Assembly (NCBI GenBank): GCA_034522055.1
Contig: JAXHLS010000002.1
Location: 1,426,001 to 1,490,000, forward strand
Reading direction: 5' to 3'
Source of the DNA: Gammaproteobacteria bacterium
GTDB lineage: Bacteria > Pseudomonadota > Gammaproteobacteria > JAABTG01
DNA length: 64,000 nt
Each line of letters begins with the position of its first letter. Within the stretch, counting starts at the first letter, position 1. Below the pieces are notes generated by a model. That model worked only from the letters and a program-made list of their open reading frames with translations. It was not told the DNA's origin and ran no database searches. Position numbers and translations under genes: made by a program. This document shows, one piece after another, positions 25,449 to 33,396 of this stretch.

Positions 25449-26289
25449 CCTTTCGTCCCCATGCGTTGTGCATCTTCTCGGTTGTGATTGCAGCGAAGCC
25501 GTTTACGATGCGCTTTCGGCCAAGATCAAGAAATGTAGTTACTCCGTCTACACCTTTTCCTATCGGACGACCACGAGCCGTAAGTTTCAATAGGAAAAGT
25601 GGGCTGTTATCGACAGCGCGAAATGCCGGCTCCAATGAGATGTGTAACCGGCCCGCAAATTCTCCGTTGGCATCTTTGATTAAATGACGAGATTGAACCC
25701 TAATATCTTCTGCCTCGTCAATGTTCGGCTCTTCGTCTAGCCCATTCCAGTATTTGAATACATTTCCAATCTGGTCAAACCGCTCCCATTCGACACCAGA
25801 AACAATATGATTTACGTAGGTAACTTCACATTGGTTTGGTTCTAGTTCTCCGAGCCCCTCCTTTTTTATGAACGCTCGAAAAATCTCTAACTCGTCTTTG
25901 AATGTCTTTCGAACGTTGGGATAGCACGGATATTCCTCGTTGTCAGAGGCCTTTTTCCAATTATGAATGAATCGGTCTTGTTGAACTTGGATTAGTTCCG
26001 TTCCAAGCTCATTGACAAACCAAACGCGTGGTACTGGAGGCGTTCCGACCATCTCCAGTTTGATCGAGGCTTTCGATGAACCGCGAGCCCCAAGAGTTTC
26101 GATCACTGGATTAAGGGGAGAATGCTCCTCTACGCTCGGGAACCGATTTCTGAGCTCCATCCACATAAGCCCAAAGTGCGGCGTATGCAGAGAGCGTAGA
26201 GGCTTAAACTGAACCGACAGCGCAACTTCAACCAGCGGCGGGCGCTCAAAATCCGGCAACCTATCCTCTTCGCCGCCCATCTCTCTCAT
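25435..26289 (-). CDS. TIGR04255 family protein
   Basis: A 284-residue protein starts (after a short polar lead) with the family hallmark DFERPPLVEVALSVQFKPL and contains the recurring IETLGARGSS, RVWFVNELGTELIQVQQDRF and YVNHIV segments of the TIGR04255 family. That family is sporadically distributed and has no known function. The protein is soluble, with alternating beta strands. It is the first gene of a three-gene minus-strand operon (24561-26289). The patchy distribution, lower GC and position in a defence island suggest an accessory conflict system; this is inference. Confidence 0.8.
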   Translation of the reverse strand: MREMGGEEDRLPDFERPPLVEVALSVQFKPLRSLHTPHFGLMWMELRNRFPSVEEHSPLNPVIETLGARGSSKASIKLEMVGTPPVPRVWFVNELGTELIQVQQDRFIHNWKKASDNEEYPCYPNVRKTFKDELEIFRAFIKKEGLGELEPNQCEVTYVNHIVSGVEWERFDQIGNVFKYWNGLDEEPNIDEAEDIRVQSRHLIKDANGEFAGRLHISLEPAFRAVDNSPLFLLKLTARGRPIGKGVDGVTTFLDLGRKRIVNGFAAITTEKMHNAWGRKDASK

Positions 26290-26338
26290 TTCCTGACTGC
26301 CTTACATTCCGCTCCGACTAGCACTATACGTACCCCGC

Positions 26339-26581
26339 TTACACGGTCACTAGCTTCGGTACCCTTCGTTGCCTTCGACCCGCCTTTTGGACGGGTTTCA
26401 GTTTCAAGAAGCCTTCTCGGACCATTCTTTCGATTCCATTCTCCACGAAATGCTTCGCCACCTCCGAAGGGGTAACTCCATGGATCCCAATCTGGGCCAA
26501 ATCCTCGAGATAGGAGGCATTCTGCGCCGAGAGAGTGATAAAGACTCTCTCGCTGTCCATCTTGTTCGGCTTCCTCGACAT
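26339..26581 (-). CDS. Small ribbon-helix-helix-like protein
   Basis: 80 residues from the ATG giving MSRKPNKMDSERVFITLSAQ; the open frame extends 11 codons further, less plausibly. The strand ERVFITLS followed by two predicted helices (NASYLEDLAQIG, TPSEVAKHFVENGIERMVREGFL) fits the ribbon-helix-helix DNA-binding fold of antitoxins and small repressors. The C terminus is basic. It is encoded upstream of and on the same strand as the TIGR04255 gene (gap about 50 bases), so it might regulate that operon. Confidence 0.6.
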   Translation of the reverse strand: MSRKPNKMDSERVFITLSAQNASYLEDLAQIGIHGVTPSEVAKHFVENGIERMVREGFLKLKPVQKAGRRQRRVPKLVTV

Positions 26582-26616
26582 GATACTGAGAAATCCTAGC
26601 AAAATCTGTGTCAATA

Positions 26617-26640
26617 ATAGGGGACAGACCCCGGTTTTTT
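26617..26640 (+). repeat. REP-like GGGG...CCCC hairpin with T run
   Basis: A GGGGACAGACCCC palindrome is followed by a GG and a run of seven T. It lies just upstream of the first RAYT remnant. This type of GGGG-ACAGA-CCCC sequence is commonly found beside RAYT transposase genes and could also act as a plus-strand terminator. Confidence 0.5.
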
Positions 26641-26680
26641 TACTATCAATTATTCAATAAAGGCAGGATGACGAGCGACC

Positions 26681-26965
26681 ATGCCACGGCGACCCAGAGT
26701 GGTGCTGCCCGGTGTCCCGATGCATTTGATTCAGCGGGGAAACAACCGGCAAGCGTGCTTTTACGCCGACGATGACTACCGGTTCTATCTGGACTAGCTG
26801 CAAACGTATGCGCGGGAGACTTGTTGTGCAATATATGCCTATGTGCTCATGACCAACCATGTTCACCTCCTGGTCTCGTCACTAACGTCCGGGGGAGTGG
26901 GGGAGATAATGAAACGGTTGGGGCAGCGGTATGTCCAGTACGTCAACCGGACCTACCGACGCGCA
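26681..26965 (+). pseudogene. REP-associated tyrosine transposase (RAYT) remnant 1
   Basis: The frame from the ATG reads MPRRPRVVLPGVPMHLIQRG NNRQ as in the Y1/IS200-like RAYT family, continues to YRFYLD, hits an in-frame TAG at 26795-26797 where the family usually has Trp, then resumes with YAYVLMTNHVHLLV (the HUH-type metal-binding histidines) and GQRYVQYVNRTYRR. It stops there, abutting the next repeat. The catalytic tyrosine region beyond is missing. Non-functional. Confidence 0.8.
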
Positions 26966-26966
26966 T

Positions 26967-27746
26967 TAACGGAGTCAGACACGATATTGTGTTAGCCATC
27001 TAGCACGGAGTCTTCAGGTGAGAGCCACCACCCATGGCCCGTCTTGCCGGCTACGTCATTCCCGGTCAGCCGCAGCACATTATTCAGCAGGGGAACAACC
27101 GCCAGGTGATTTTCGCCGCGGATGCGGACTACCGGTTTTTCAGGCACGCGCTGGTGGAGGCGGCCGCCAGGCACGGTCTGGCCATTCATTCCTATGTTTG
27201 GATGACCATTCACGTCCACGTGCTGGCGAGGCGGAGTTCACTCACGGCATCAGGAGTGAGGGGCTGGCCACCCCCATCCCCGCCCGACGCAGGTGATGCC
27301 GCTGCGCACCACGACGGTGTCGACTATCCCTGCCCGCAGTGTCGGACCGGGCGGCTGTACATAATCGCGCAGATTGCGCCCGGTCGTGCATCCTGGAGGC
27401 CGCCCGATACGCGACACTGAGGCCGTAGAACAGGATAAAGACCCGCTGTCTTGACCGAGGGGGGGACGGCCCCGCTGCGGGGCCGCGGTTGCGCTCGTCC
27501 GGCCATTGGATTTTGCGCAGAAATGGCGAGAGAACGACCACCCATCGCACGTCGCAGGGACCGAAGACATGGACGAAGAGGCCTCGCCGGCCACGACCAC
27601 CGCCCCGATCAGCGCCACCCCCGGCGCACCGCGCCCACCCTGCGCAATACATTTCCCTATAGATCAGACCGCGCCGGTCTGATGGGCGGCTTAGTCCAAC
27701 AGACATTTATTCGCCATGCTGCGCGCGGCGGATAAATGCTTATTAG
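26967..27746 (+). repeat. Long direct repeat, left copy (L), around RAYT remnant 2
   Basis: Starts at a TAACGGAGTCAGACACGATA hairpin-like sequence, contains RAYT remnant 2, and ends at GATAAATGCTTATTAG. Apart from a 347-bp internal segment it is nearly identical to 29690-30119. The two copies lie in direct orientation on either side of the toxin-antitoxin cassettes. The 347-bp extra segment (27267-27613) begins at the first, and ends just before the second, of two GCCACCCCC direct repeats, so the right copy can be derived by a slip deletion. Confidence 0.8.
27034..27240 (+). pseudogene. RAYT transposase remnant 2
   Basis: MARLAGYVIPGQPQHIIQQG, then NNRQVIFAADADYRFF and HGLAIHSYVWMTIHVHVLA match the N-terminal half of a RAYT. 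The HUH motif is degraded (IHVHV in place of NHVHL), and the frame then leaves the family. The following frame to 27420 ends in a CPQCRTGRLYIIAQI zinc-ribbon-like stretch that recalls IS91-type C termini; this is only a hint. Non-functional. Confidence 0.75.
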
Positions 27747-27777
27747 CTATGCCTTAAATCCAGAGACTTAAAGCGTA

Positions 27778-27806
27778 TTGACACTGTACATACTTATTTG
27801 TAGACT
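27778..27806 (+). promoter_or_regulatory. Consensus sigma-70 promoter of the brnTA cassette
   Basis: A perfect TTGACA (27778-27783), a 17-bp spacer and TAGACT (27801-27806). Transcription would begin about 27813, a few bases before the ATG at 27817, so brnT would have almost no leader. This shows the cassette carries its own promoter, as toxin-antitoxin cassettes of integrons usually do. Confidence 0.7.
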
Positions 27807-27816
27807 GTTCGCGCGG

Positions 27817-28106
27817 ATGAGCGTTACGAACTGAAGGGAATCACCTTTGTTTGGGATTCAAACAAGGCGCAAACCAACCTAGCGAAACACGGCGTTACTT
27901 TTGCACAAGCTGCTCAGGCCTTCTTTGATCCGTTTCTCCGCGTCACCGATGCAGATACCGACCAAGAAGCTCGAGACGCGGTGATCGGTATGGATGAACG
28001 TTGGAACCTACTTTTTGTTGTCCATATCGTGCTTGAAGAGGATGCGATCCGACTCATCTCTGCACGTAAGGCAACGCCAAGCGAGAGAAAGCTCTATGAG
28101 TCTTGA
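27817..28106 (+). CDS. brnT: BrnT-family toxin, frameshift just after the start
   Basis: BrnT is a RelE-fold ribonuclease toxin. The body of the protein (YELKGITFVWDSNKAQTNLA, KHGVTFAQAAQAFFDP, RWNLLFVVH, IRLISARKATPSERKLYE) is clearly BrnT from 27825 to the TGA at 28104-28106, but this frame has no start codon. An ATG at 27817 is one base out of phase, so a single-base insertion after ATGAGCG would restore it. Either the sequence has an error, or the toxin is silenced. The gene ends inside the start of brnA (10-base overlap). Confidence 0.75.
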
Positions 28107-28395
28107 ACAGCTAAAAAAACGTCTTGCTCGAAACCGCCCGATGTCATCGGTAACGATTCGTATGCCCGAAGATGTGGTCGAGGATCTAAAGAGAATTGCC
28201 CCTGTTCTCGGGTTTTCAGGTTACCAACCACTGATTCGTGCTTACGTAGGCCAGGGACTCAGGCAGGATCTTGATCGTCTGGAAAATGATACTGATACGG
28301 TTAAGGCTCTGATATCCGGTCTTAAAAAACGTGGCGTCAAGGAGTCAGTGATTGAAGAAGCGTTAGCCGAAGCAGTTCATAAAGAAACGGCATAA
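28097..28395 (+). CDS. brnA: BrnA-family antitoxin
   Basis: 98 residues. The central part SSVTIRMPEDVVEDLKRIAP is the ribbon-helix-helix strand and helix A, followed by GYQPLIRAYVGQGLRQDL. That region dimerises, binds the operator and neutralises BrnT. The start codon ATG lies within the end of brnT, so the pair is translationally coupled. Complete, and followed at once by an attC-like site. Confidence 0.8.
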
Positions 28396-28441
28396 CAATC
28401 GGCTCCATGGGGCCTACGGCCCATGAGCCGCGGCGTTAGCG
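28391..28441 (+). repeat. attC-like integron recombination site 1
   Basis: CATAACAATCGGCTC at one end and GAGCCGCGGCGTTAGCG at the other are complementary with extrahelical bases; the centre (ATGGGGCC TAC GGCCCAT) folds as an imperfect hairpin. AAC and GTT are in the positions of the R'' and R' core sites. It begins within the last codons of brnA. At 51 bp it is a little shorter than most attC sites. Confidence 0.6.
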
Positions 28442-28473
28442 GCAACAACAGAACAAGTAAGGAGGTGATGACG

Positions 28474-28686
28474 ATGAAAAACGAATATACCGCTGTTGTG
28501 AAACAGGAAGATGATTGGTGGGTGGGATGGATTGAGGAAGTTCCTGGAGTGAATTGCCAGGAAAAAACTTGCGAGGAATTGAAGGAAACTTTGGAAGTCA
28601 CGCTAAGAGAGGCTTTGGAGTTTAATCGCCAAGATGCGTTGACTGCTGCTGGTGGCGATTACAAGGAAGAAAAAATCGCAATATGA
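28474..28686 (+). CDS. hicB: HicB-family antitoxin
   Basis: 70 residues: EYTAVVKQEDDWWVGWIEEV PGV and the helix CEELKETLEVTLREALEF are the partially degraded RNase H-like HicB fold that blocks HicA. The ATG at 28474 is preferred to the one at 28468 because AAGGAGG then has an eight-base spacing. No C-terminal DNA-binding domain is present (short HicB type). It overlaps hicA by four bases (ATGA). Confidence 0.85.
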   Translation: MKNEYTAVVKQEDDWWVGWIEEVPGVNCQEKTCEELKETLEVTLREALEFNRQDALTAAGGDYKEEKIAI

Positions 28687-28871
28687 AGAGAAATGAACTT
28701 CTCAAGTACTTGCGTAACCAAGGATGCGAACTTTTACGAGAAGGCGGGAAACATTCATGGTGGCATAATCCCGCGCAGAATAAACGCTCAGCGATCCCTC
28801 GACATCCAGAGATCAAAGATATCCTGGCGAAGAAGATATGCAAAGACCTTGGTATAGAGCCGGTAAAGTAG
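28683..28871 (+). CDS. hicA: HicA-family mRNA interferase toxin
   Basis: 62 residues with a dsRBD-like fold: KRNELLKYLRNQGCELLREG then GGKHSWWHNP, in which the conserved His of the G-K/S-H-x motif is the catalytic residue, and SAIPRHPEIKDILAKKICKD. It appears intact and is co-translated with hicB. The antitoxin-first order is less common than hicA-hicB but well known. An attC-like site begins at its stop codon. Confidence 0.88.
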   Translation: MKRNELLKYLRNQGCELLREGGKHSWWHNPAQNKRSAIPRHPEIKDILAKKICKDLGIEPVK

Positions 28872-28872
28872 C

Positions 28873-28931
28873 CGCTAACGAGGCGCTCGAGCGGACGCGC
28901 TGACGCGCGCCACTCAGCTTTGACGTTATGT
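28873..28931 (+). repeat. attC-like integron recombination site 2
   Basis: 59 bp from CGCTAAC to GTTATGT. The interior (AGGCGCTCGAGCGGACGCGC TGA CGCGCGCCACTCAGCTTT) pairs imperfectly, as in well-known attC sites that contain GAGCGGACGCGC and GCTTTGACGTTA. The ancestral stop codon of vapC (from the opposite strand) lies within the right core site, so the cassettes are packed without spare sequence. Confidence 0.65.
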
Positions 28932-29350
28932 TTCCGTTAACACAGAGCGTAGGCCAAGATGATCGACGAAGGGAATGAAGTCTCGATCAAGAAAGAGCAA
29001 TGGCATTTTTTTCTCGATGCAGAACGTCGCGATTATGACATCGGCGGTCTTGTGACATCGGCGGTCTTGCGTATCGTGAATCCCTTCTTGCGCAATGCAC
29101 GGTAATTATCGGCGCACTTTTCAGCCATTCCTTTACCGAACATCCCGTACTGGTCCAGGGTCAAAAGGGTTTGCCTTGTTTTGCGAAAACCACGGTCGTT
29201 ACGGTTACGAATGCCTTGAAGGATTTCCAGAAAGATCAAGTCACCCATTGCGACAACGCCTTCGACGATACCCAAATCGAGCGCGTCTGTGTACCTACTT
29301 TGAATACCATTGAGATAATCGATCCAGACACTGGTATCGACCAGTATCAT
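28926..29350 (-). pseudogene. vapC: VapC PIN-domain toxin inactivated by a 17-bp tandem duplication
   Basis: The open part (29350 to 29033, 105 codons) begins MILVDTSVWIDYLNG with the first catalytic Asp and keeps the conserved Glu in LIFLEILQGIR. Near the C terminus the sequence encoding KTADV is duplicated (29036-29069), which shifts the frame and stops it at once. Removing one repeat gives KTADVIIATFCIEKKMPLLF LDRDF and a normal C terminus ending at 28926, including the last active-site Asp. The toxin is therefore almost certainly dead in this copy. The antitoxin gene lies directly upstream. Confidence 0.85.
29036..29069. repeat. 17-bp tandem duplication within vapC
   Basis: TGACATCGGCGGTCTTG occurs twice in a row (29036-29052, 29053-29069) with no mismatch. 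Its length is not a multiple of three, so it is the frameshifting mutation in vapC. Confidence 0.9.
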
Positions 29351-29541
29351 TTACCATCCCTCATCTCGTCGAGGTCGCCTTCCCATTTGATTTTGCCGCG
29401 CAGTTTGCGGACTTCCTGCTGTTGGCTTCGACGCACCAGCAGTTTAAGCCCTTGTTCTACAGCTTCTTTTTTTGTTGCATACCCTGATGCCTCAAGGGCG
29501 TCGGCCATTAGTTTATCGTCTATTACAATGTTGGTTCTCAT
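29347..29541 (-). CDS. vapB: VapB-family antitoxin
   Basis: 64 residues. MRTNIVIDDKLMADALEASG is the typical start of type II VapB/VagC-like proteins with an RHH-like N terminus (TNIVIDD strand), followed by ATKKEAVEQGLKLLV and a toxin-binding C terminus (KLRGKIKWEGDLDEMR). It overlaps vapC by four bases. The gene points against the direction of the other cassette genes, which is common for toxin-antitoxin cassettes with their own promoter. Confidence 0.88.
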   Translation of the reverse strand: MRTNIVIDDKLMADALEASGYATKKEAVEQGLKLLVRRSQQQEVRKLRGKIKWEGDLDEMRDGK

Positions 29542-29552
29542 GGTGCACCTAT

Positions 29553-29577
29553 GTGTATATATTTAGGTCTTATACAC
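29553..29577 (-). promoter_or_regulatory. vapBC operator palindrome
   Basis: GTGTATA (29553-29559) and TATACAC (29571-29577) form a perfect inverted repeat 12 bases upstream of the vapB ATG, in a very AT-rich stretch. This is the expected place for VapBC autorepression. Confidence 0.6.
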
Positions 29578-29597
29578 ACTTTAGCGCGAGCAAGGAA

Positions 29598-29675
29598 ACA
29601 TAACAATCGGCTGCACAGCGACCGATTTTCCGCCGCTTCGCGGCTCCAAACCGGCGCGTGAGCCGGGCGTTCGGC
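29598..29675 (+). repeat. attC-like integron recombination site 3
   Basis: 78 bp from ACATAAC to GTTCGGC. The sequence starts TAACAATCGGCT and ends GAGCCGGGCGTTCGGC, with the inner complementary blocks CCGGTTT-like/AAACCGG and CCGCCGCTTCGCGG. Its start matches attC-like site 1 (TAACAATCGGCT), supporting one array. Confidence 0.7.
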
Positions 29676-29689
29676 GAGAGAGAACGCAC

Positions 29690-30119
29690 TAACGGGGTCA
29701 GACACGATATTGTGTTAGCTATCTAGCACGACGTCTTCAGGTGAGAGCCACCCATGGCCCGTCTTGCCCGCTACGTCATTCCCGGTCAGCCGCAGCACAT
29801 TATTCAGCAGGGGAACAACCGCCAGGTGATTTTCGCCGCGGATGCGAACTACCGGTTTTCAGGCACGCGCTGGTGAAGGCGGCCGCCAGGCACGGTCTGG
29901 TCATTCATGCCTATGTTTGGATGACCGATCACGTCTAGGTGCTGGCGATGGCGGAGTTCAGTCACGGCATCAGGAGTGAGGGGCTGGCCACCCCCGGTGC
30001 ACCGCGCCCACCCTGCGCAATACATTTCCCTATAGATCAGACCGCGCCGGTCTGATGGGCGGCTTAGTCCAACAGACATTTATCAGCCATGCTGCGCACG
30101 GCGGATAAATGCTTATTAG
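29690..30119 (+). repeat. Long direct repeat, right copy (R)
   Basis: Nearly identical to 26967-27746 minus the 347-bp segment between two GCCACCCCC repeats. It begins directly after attC-like site 3 with the TAACGGGGTCAGACACGATA sequence and ends with GATAAATGCTTATTAG. The pglY gene starts 190 bases further on. The rest of that spacer (30120-30309) has no gene. Confidence 0.85.
29754..29936 (+). pseudogene. RAYT transposase remnant 3
   Basis: MARLARYVIPGQPQHIIQQG and NNRQVIFAADANYRF as in remnant 2; a one-base loss then changes frame to RHALVKAAARHGLVIHAYVW MTDHV followed by TAG. It sits in repeat R and is a diverged sister of remnant 2. Confidence 0.8.
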
Positions 30120-30309
30120 TTGGTGACCGTCGGAGCCCGGTTCCAACACGTGCCGGCCTCCATTGGCGCGTTCCGCTGTCCGGAGGGCTGACATTTCTGC
30201 CTCGTGAGGCAGAATAGGGCATCCTACGACCCGGGTACCGCGGCCGCTTGCCGGCCCCTGGCCGAGAAAAAACCCCGGGCCGCGACAACAACAAGGACTC
30301 CCTTCACCC

Positions 30310-33300
30310 ATGGCTGAGCAGCTCAACCTCGGCGACATCTTCGACATCCCGGAGCGGGTCTACCAGGGGGACCTGGTGTTGAAGCTCACCGACGGGGTGG
30401 CGCACCCCGAGGCCACCCTCGCCCAGTACGTGGTCACGGACCAGCTGGCGGAATCCTTTCGCCTCGCCCTCGACCTCATCCAGTCCGCCCTCGAGACCAA
30501 CCGCAGCAAGGCGGCCTTCCTCCATGGCAGCTTCGGCAGCGGCAAGAGCCACTTCATGGCGGTGCTGAGCCTGCTGCTCTCCGGCAACACCGCGGCCCGC
30601 CGCATCCCCCGCCTGGCCCCGGTGGTGAACCACCATGCCTCCTGGCTGCAGGAGCGCCGGGTGCTGGTGCTGCCCTACCACATGATCGGCGTCACCAGCA
30701 TGGAGTCCGCCATCCTCGGCGGCTACGCCGAGTGGGCCCGCCGGCATCACCCGGACAAGCCGGCCCCCGCCTTAAGACCGCAACCTGCCGGTGATCGCCA
30801 ACGAGCGCCTGCTTAAGCCCAAGGACGAGGCCGCTGCCCGGGCCCTGGCCCAGGCCTTCGAGCAGGCGAGCCAGGTACGCCAGGGGGTGCTGGACACCCT
30901 GCTCACCCGCGACGGGGACAAGGAGATGTTCCGCCTGGTCTACCCCTTCAGCCCGGCCCTGGTGCAGACCCTGGTGGTCGTATCCTCCCTGCTCCAGCGC
31001 GAGCGCACCGCCCTGAAGCTGATGCAGCAGCTGCTGGTGGACCGGCGTGAGGGCTTCCAACTCGGGCAGATCATCCCCGTGGGCGACCTGTTCGACGTGG
31101 TGTCCGAGGGGGACGAGCCCTTCTCCCAGGTGATCCGGGCCCAATTCGAGACCGCCAAGCGCCTGTACCGCGAGAAGCTCCGCCCCCACCTGGAGATGCA
31201 GCACGGCGTGACCGAGTATGACGTTGCCCGCGGCGCCGCGCCGGAAGAAAAGCCCGCGCCTTCACCAACGACGCCCGCCTCGCCAAGACCCTGGTGCTGG
31301 CGGCCCTGGCCCCCGAGGTGGAGGCCCTCAAGGGCCTCACCCCCCAACGGCTGGCGGCCCTGAACCACGGCAGCGTGCGTTCCCCCGTACCGGGGGCCGA
31401 AGGCACCACGGTGCTCAGCCGCCTGCGCAACTGGGCCTCCCAGATGGGCGAGATCAAGTTCTCCGATGAAGGTCCCAGCCCGGTGGTGAGCCTGCAGCTC
31501 ACCGGGGTGGATACGGAGAGCATCGTCCAGAACGCCAAGGAACTGGACAACACCGGCAACCGCATCCGATTGGTGCGGGACACCCTGTTCGGCGACCTCG
31601 GACTGGTGGACGACCAGGTGGCCATGCTCCAGGAGGACGATTACCACTTCACGTGGCGGGGTAGCCGGCGCAGCTGCCGGGTGCTTTTCCGCAACGTGCG
31701 CGATATGCGCCTGGAGGACCTGGAATCCGGGGACGAGTGGCGCCTGGTCATCGACTACCCCTTCGACGACGGAGACCACAGCCCGGCAGACGACCGGGCG
31801 GTGGTGAACGACTACCGCTCGTCCCGCGACTCGACCTTCACCCTGGTGTGGCTGCCCTCCTTCCTCAACGACCGGGCGCAGCAGAACCTCGGGCGCCTGG
31901 TGATCCTGGAGCGCCTGCTCACTGGCGACAACCTCGAGCGTTACGGCGGCAACCTGTCGCCCCAGGACCGACAGCAGGCGCGCCTGCTCCTGGACAACCA
32001 GCGCAACCAACTGCGCCAGCAGCTGAAGGACCAGCTCATGAGCGCCTACGGCCTCAGCACCAGCCGCCGGGACGACCTGGACCAGGCCCATGCCCTGGAC
32101 CAGCACTTCGAATCCCTGGCCACGGGCTTCGCCCCCCGCCCGCCGGTGGGGGGAAACTTCCGGGCATGTGCCGTCGGCCTGCTGGACCAGGCCCTGCGCT
32201 TCCAGTACCCGCAGCACCCGGATTTCGGTGCCGACGAGGTACGGCCCGCCGCCCTCAAGCGGGTGCTCCAGAACGTGCTCGCGGCGGCCGCCGATCCCGA
32301 CCGGCGGGCGGCCATCGACAGGACCCAGCGGGACGAGATGAGGCGCATCGCCGTGCCCCTCGCCCTGGGCGAGATGGGCGAGACCCACTTCGTCCTCGAC
32401 GACCACTGGCGGGAGCACTTCCAGCGCCTGCTGCGCGAGGCGGGAAACCCCGGCCCCCTCACCGTGGGCCAGTTGCGGGCCTGGAGCGACGAGCCCGAGC
32501 CGCGGGGCCTCGTCCGGGAGGTGCAGGATCTGGTGATCCTCACCTTCGCGGTCCAGACCAACCGCGTGTTTTACCGCCACGGTGGACCGGAGGAGCCGAC
32601 CCTCGGCCACCTGGACGACGTTCTCGAATTGCAGGAGGCGGATCTGCCCGAGGCGGAGGCCTGGGAGGAGGCCCGTGACCGCCTGGCCACCCTGTTCGGT
32701 CGCAGCGATACGCCGGCGGTGCGCAACGCCCCCAATGCCGCCCGGCTCCAGCGGGCCCTGGACGACATTATCAAGGCCTATCACGCCCCCACGGAGCGCT
32801 ACGCCCGGGTGCTGGAGGAGCGGCTGGACTCCAGGGGCATCAAAGACTCCGCCCGCCTCGAGACCGCCCGTGCCGCCCAGGCCCTCATGAATGTCATGGC
32901 CAGCGCCGAGGGCAACGCCCGGGTGACTGCCCTCAACGAAGCGCGCCTGACCACCAGCGCGAGCGCCATGGCCAAGGCCATGCACGACGGCGAAGCACTG
33001 GCGCGGGCGCTGGAAGATGTCGACTGGCAGCTCTTCGAGACGGCTCGTAGCCTGCGCGAGCCCTACGGCCAGCAGGCCTTGGCGTTACACGAGGGGATCA
33101 ACGAGGCCCTCGGCAACGACGAGCACGTGGTCGCGCTGCGCCAGCGCCTGCGTGACGCCCAGACCCAGGCCCATCAACTCATTCGCGACGCGTTGCAGCC
33201 GGAGCCGGGAGCCCCACCCGGACCGGGCTCCGTTACGCCCCCGGATAATGGGGAACGCGTCGAAAACATCCAGAAGACCGCTCTGTCTCCGGCCCAGCTG

Positions 33301-33396
33301 AAGGCGGAGGTGGAAGCCGTCCTGACGCGCACTCAGGACGACGTCGTCACCATCGACCTCACCCTCGTGATCCGCACCGGCAACACCCGTCCATGA
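30310..33396 (+). pseudogene. pglY: PglY/BrxC-type ATPase of a type 2 BREX system, internally deleted and frameshifted
   Basis: The first segment (30310-30775) reads FDIPERVYQGDLVLKLTDGV and Walker A HGSFGSGKSHFMAVLSLLL. At about 30775 it jumps from HHPDKPAPA to NLPVIANERLLKPKDEAAAR in another frame. From memory the family has roughly 200 residues between these points, including Walker B, which are missing here. A second shift near 31250 leads to AFTNDARLAKTLVLAALAPE and a clean 700-codon tail to 33396. PglY is the large ATPase of type 2 BREX phage exclusion. With Walker B lost and two shifts, this copy should be inactive. It overlaps pglZ by four bases. Confidence 0.8.

Noticed and set aside
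27276-27613. Independent gene in the 347-bp segment of repeat L
   Set aside because: Only broken frames; a CPQCRTGRLYIIAQI zinc-ribbon-like hint is too weak to call a gene.
30940-32985. 681-codon minus-strand open frame opposite pglY
   Set aside because: Antisense shadow; pglY on the plus strand has clear family sequence.
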